Source: an uncultured Rhodospirillaceae bacterium (GTDB lineage: Bacteria; Pseudomonadota; Alphaproteobacteria; Rhodospirillales; UBA2165). From it: a stretch of DNA of 5,399 nucleotides. This document shows, in pieces, positions 5,152 through 5,399 of this stretch. A model generated the notes under the pieces. That model worked only from the letters and a program-made list of their open reading frames with translations, was not told the DNA's origin and made no database searches. The first letter of the stretch is position 1. Each line of letters begins with the position of its first letter. The translations under genes were made by a program, and so were the position numbers. The stretch covers positions 1 through 5,399 of the forward strand of contig CAJXJM010000200.1 in assembly GCA_913054205.1 (NCBI GenBank), given 5' to 3'.

Positions 5152-5399
5152 ATGCATGTAGGAACTTTGGCAGAAGCTTTAGATATTGCACCAAATATTG
5201 AACTGGCAAACACCAAATTATTCCACCCGAATCCTGCGGTTTTGGACAGTCTACGCAGTCAGATACACCAGCTTGAGCATGGGGGTATACGGGGCAGTAT
5301 TTTACAAAACCAAAGTCAGCCGACTGTCTCCCTCGGCGATCCTGAAATTGATGAGGCGCTGCCGTGGGGCGGGTTGCCGGTGACGGGGTTGCACGAGAT
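5152..5399 (+). CDS. imuA: ImuA, SOS mutagenesis protein, N-terminal 82 residues (cut by window edge)
   Basis: ImuA is a RecA-like accessory protein that works with ImuB (a Y-family-related polymerase lacking activity) and DnaE2 in error-prone translesion synthesis after DNA damage. The frame was translated by hand from the ATG at 5152 and remains open to the right edge. The fragment starts with an unremarkable 27-residue lead, then LDSLRSQIHQLE (31-42), the short helix common near ImuA N-termini, and LGDPEIDEALPWGGLPVTGLHE (61-82), the family signature before the nucleotide-binding-like core. The core itself is beyond the window, so whether its Walker motif is intact cannot be seen. The strong AGGAGG, the sigma-70 promoter and the LexA box upstream all agree with an SOS-induced gene. 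imuB and dnaE2 are expected to follow but are not in view. A generic RecA-like protein is the alternative; the operator and signature favour ImuA. Confidence 0.88.
   Translation, partial: MHVGTLAEALDIAPNIELANTKLFHPNPAVLDSLRSQIHQLEHGGIRGSILQNQSQPTVSLGDPEIDEALPWGGLPVTGLHE

Noticed and set aside
5186..5383. 65-codon frame in a different phase within imuA
   Set aside because: The imuA frame carries the recognised signature and a strong ribosome binding site; this frame is a shadow of it.

Overview
The window most likely comes from an alphaproteobacterium of intermediate GC content. The main evidence is the right end. An imuA gene (SOS mutagenesis cassette) begins there behind a GAAC-N7-GAAC site, which is the direct-repeat LexA box typical of Alphaproteobacteria. 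The intergenic repeat at 4038-4107 (ATTCCCGC-GAAA-GCGGGAAT with a flanking partner hairpin) fits the same group. I cannot support a genus from the sequence alone.

Layout, left to right. (1) Positions 1-1116, minus strand: the N-terminal 372 residues of a malonyl-CoA decarboxylase; the C-terminus lies beyond the left edge. (2) Positions 1176-2651, minus strand: the bifunctional NAD(P)H-hydrate repair enzyme Nnr (epimerase plus dehydratase). It lies 59 bp upstream of the decarboxylase on the same strand, so the two probably share a transcript. (3) Positions 2652-2777: a divergent intergenic region with a 14-bp palindrome at the nnr start and a candidate dadA promoter. (4) Positions 2778-4028, plus strand: dadA, the small FAD subunit of D-amino acid dehydrogenase, with a GTG start. 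(5) Positions 4029-4166: a convergent gap holding a 70-bp cloverleaf-like dispersed repeat. (6) Positions 4167-4946, minus strand: an AT-rich orphan gene for a protein with two predicted transmembrane helices and a long helical cytoplasmic part, function unknown. (7) Positions 4947-5151: an AT-rich divergent intergenic region with a candidate promoter for the orphan, then the imuA promoter with its LexA half-sites and an AGGAGG ribosome binding site. (8) Positions 5152 to the right edge: the first 82 codons of imuA.

Functionally the left half is central metabolism and metabolite repair: Nnr restores damaged NAD(P)H, malonyl-CoA decarboxylase removes malonyl-CoA, and DadA oxidises D-alanine and other D-amino acids into the respiratory chain. 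The right end is DNA-damage-induced mutagenic repair. The orphan between them has base composition unlike its neighbours and may be acquired. The features that most deserve a second look are the triple LexA half-site array with 11-bp phasing, the second palindrome over the imuA -35 element, the orphan membrane protein and the four-way repeat. I see no CRISPR array, tRNA, rRNA, transposase or complete new multi-gene system.
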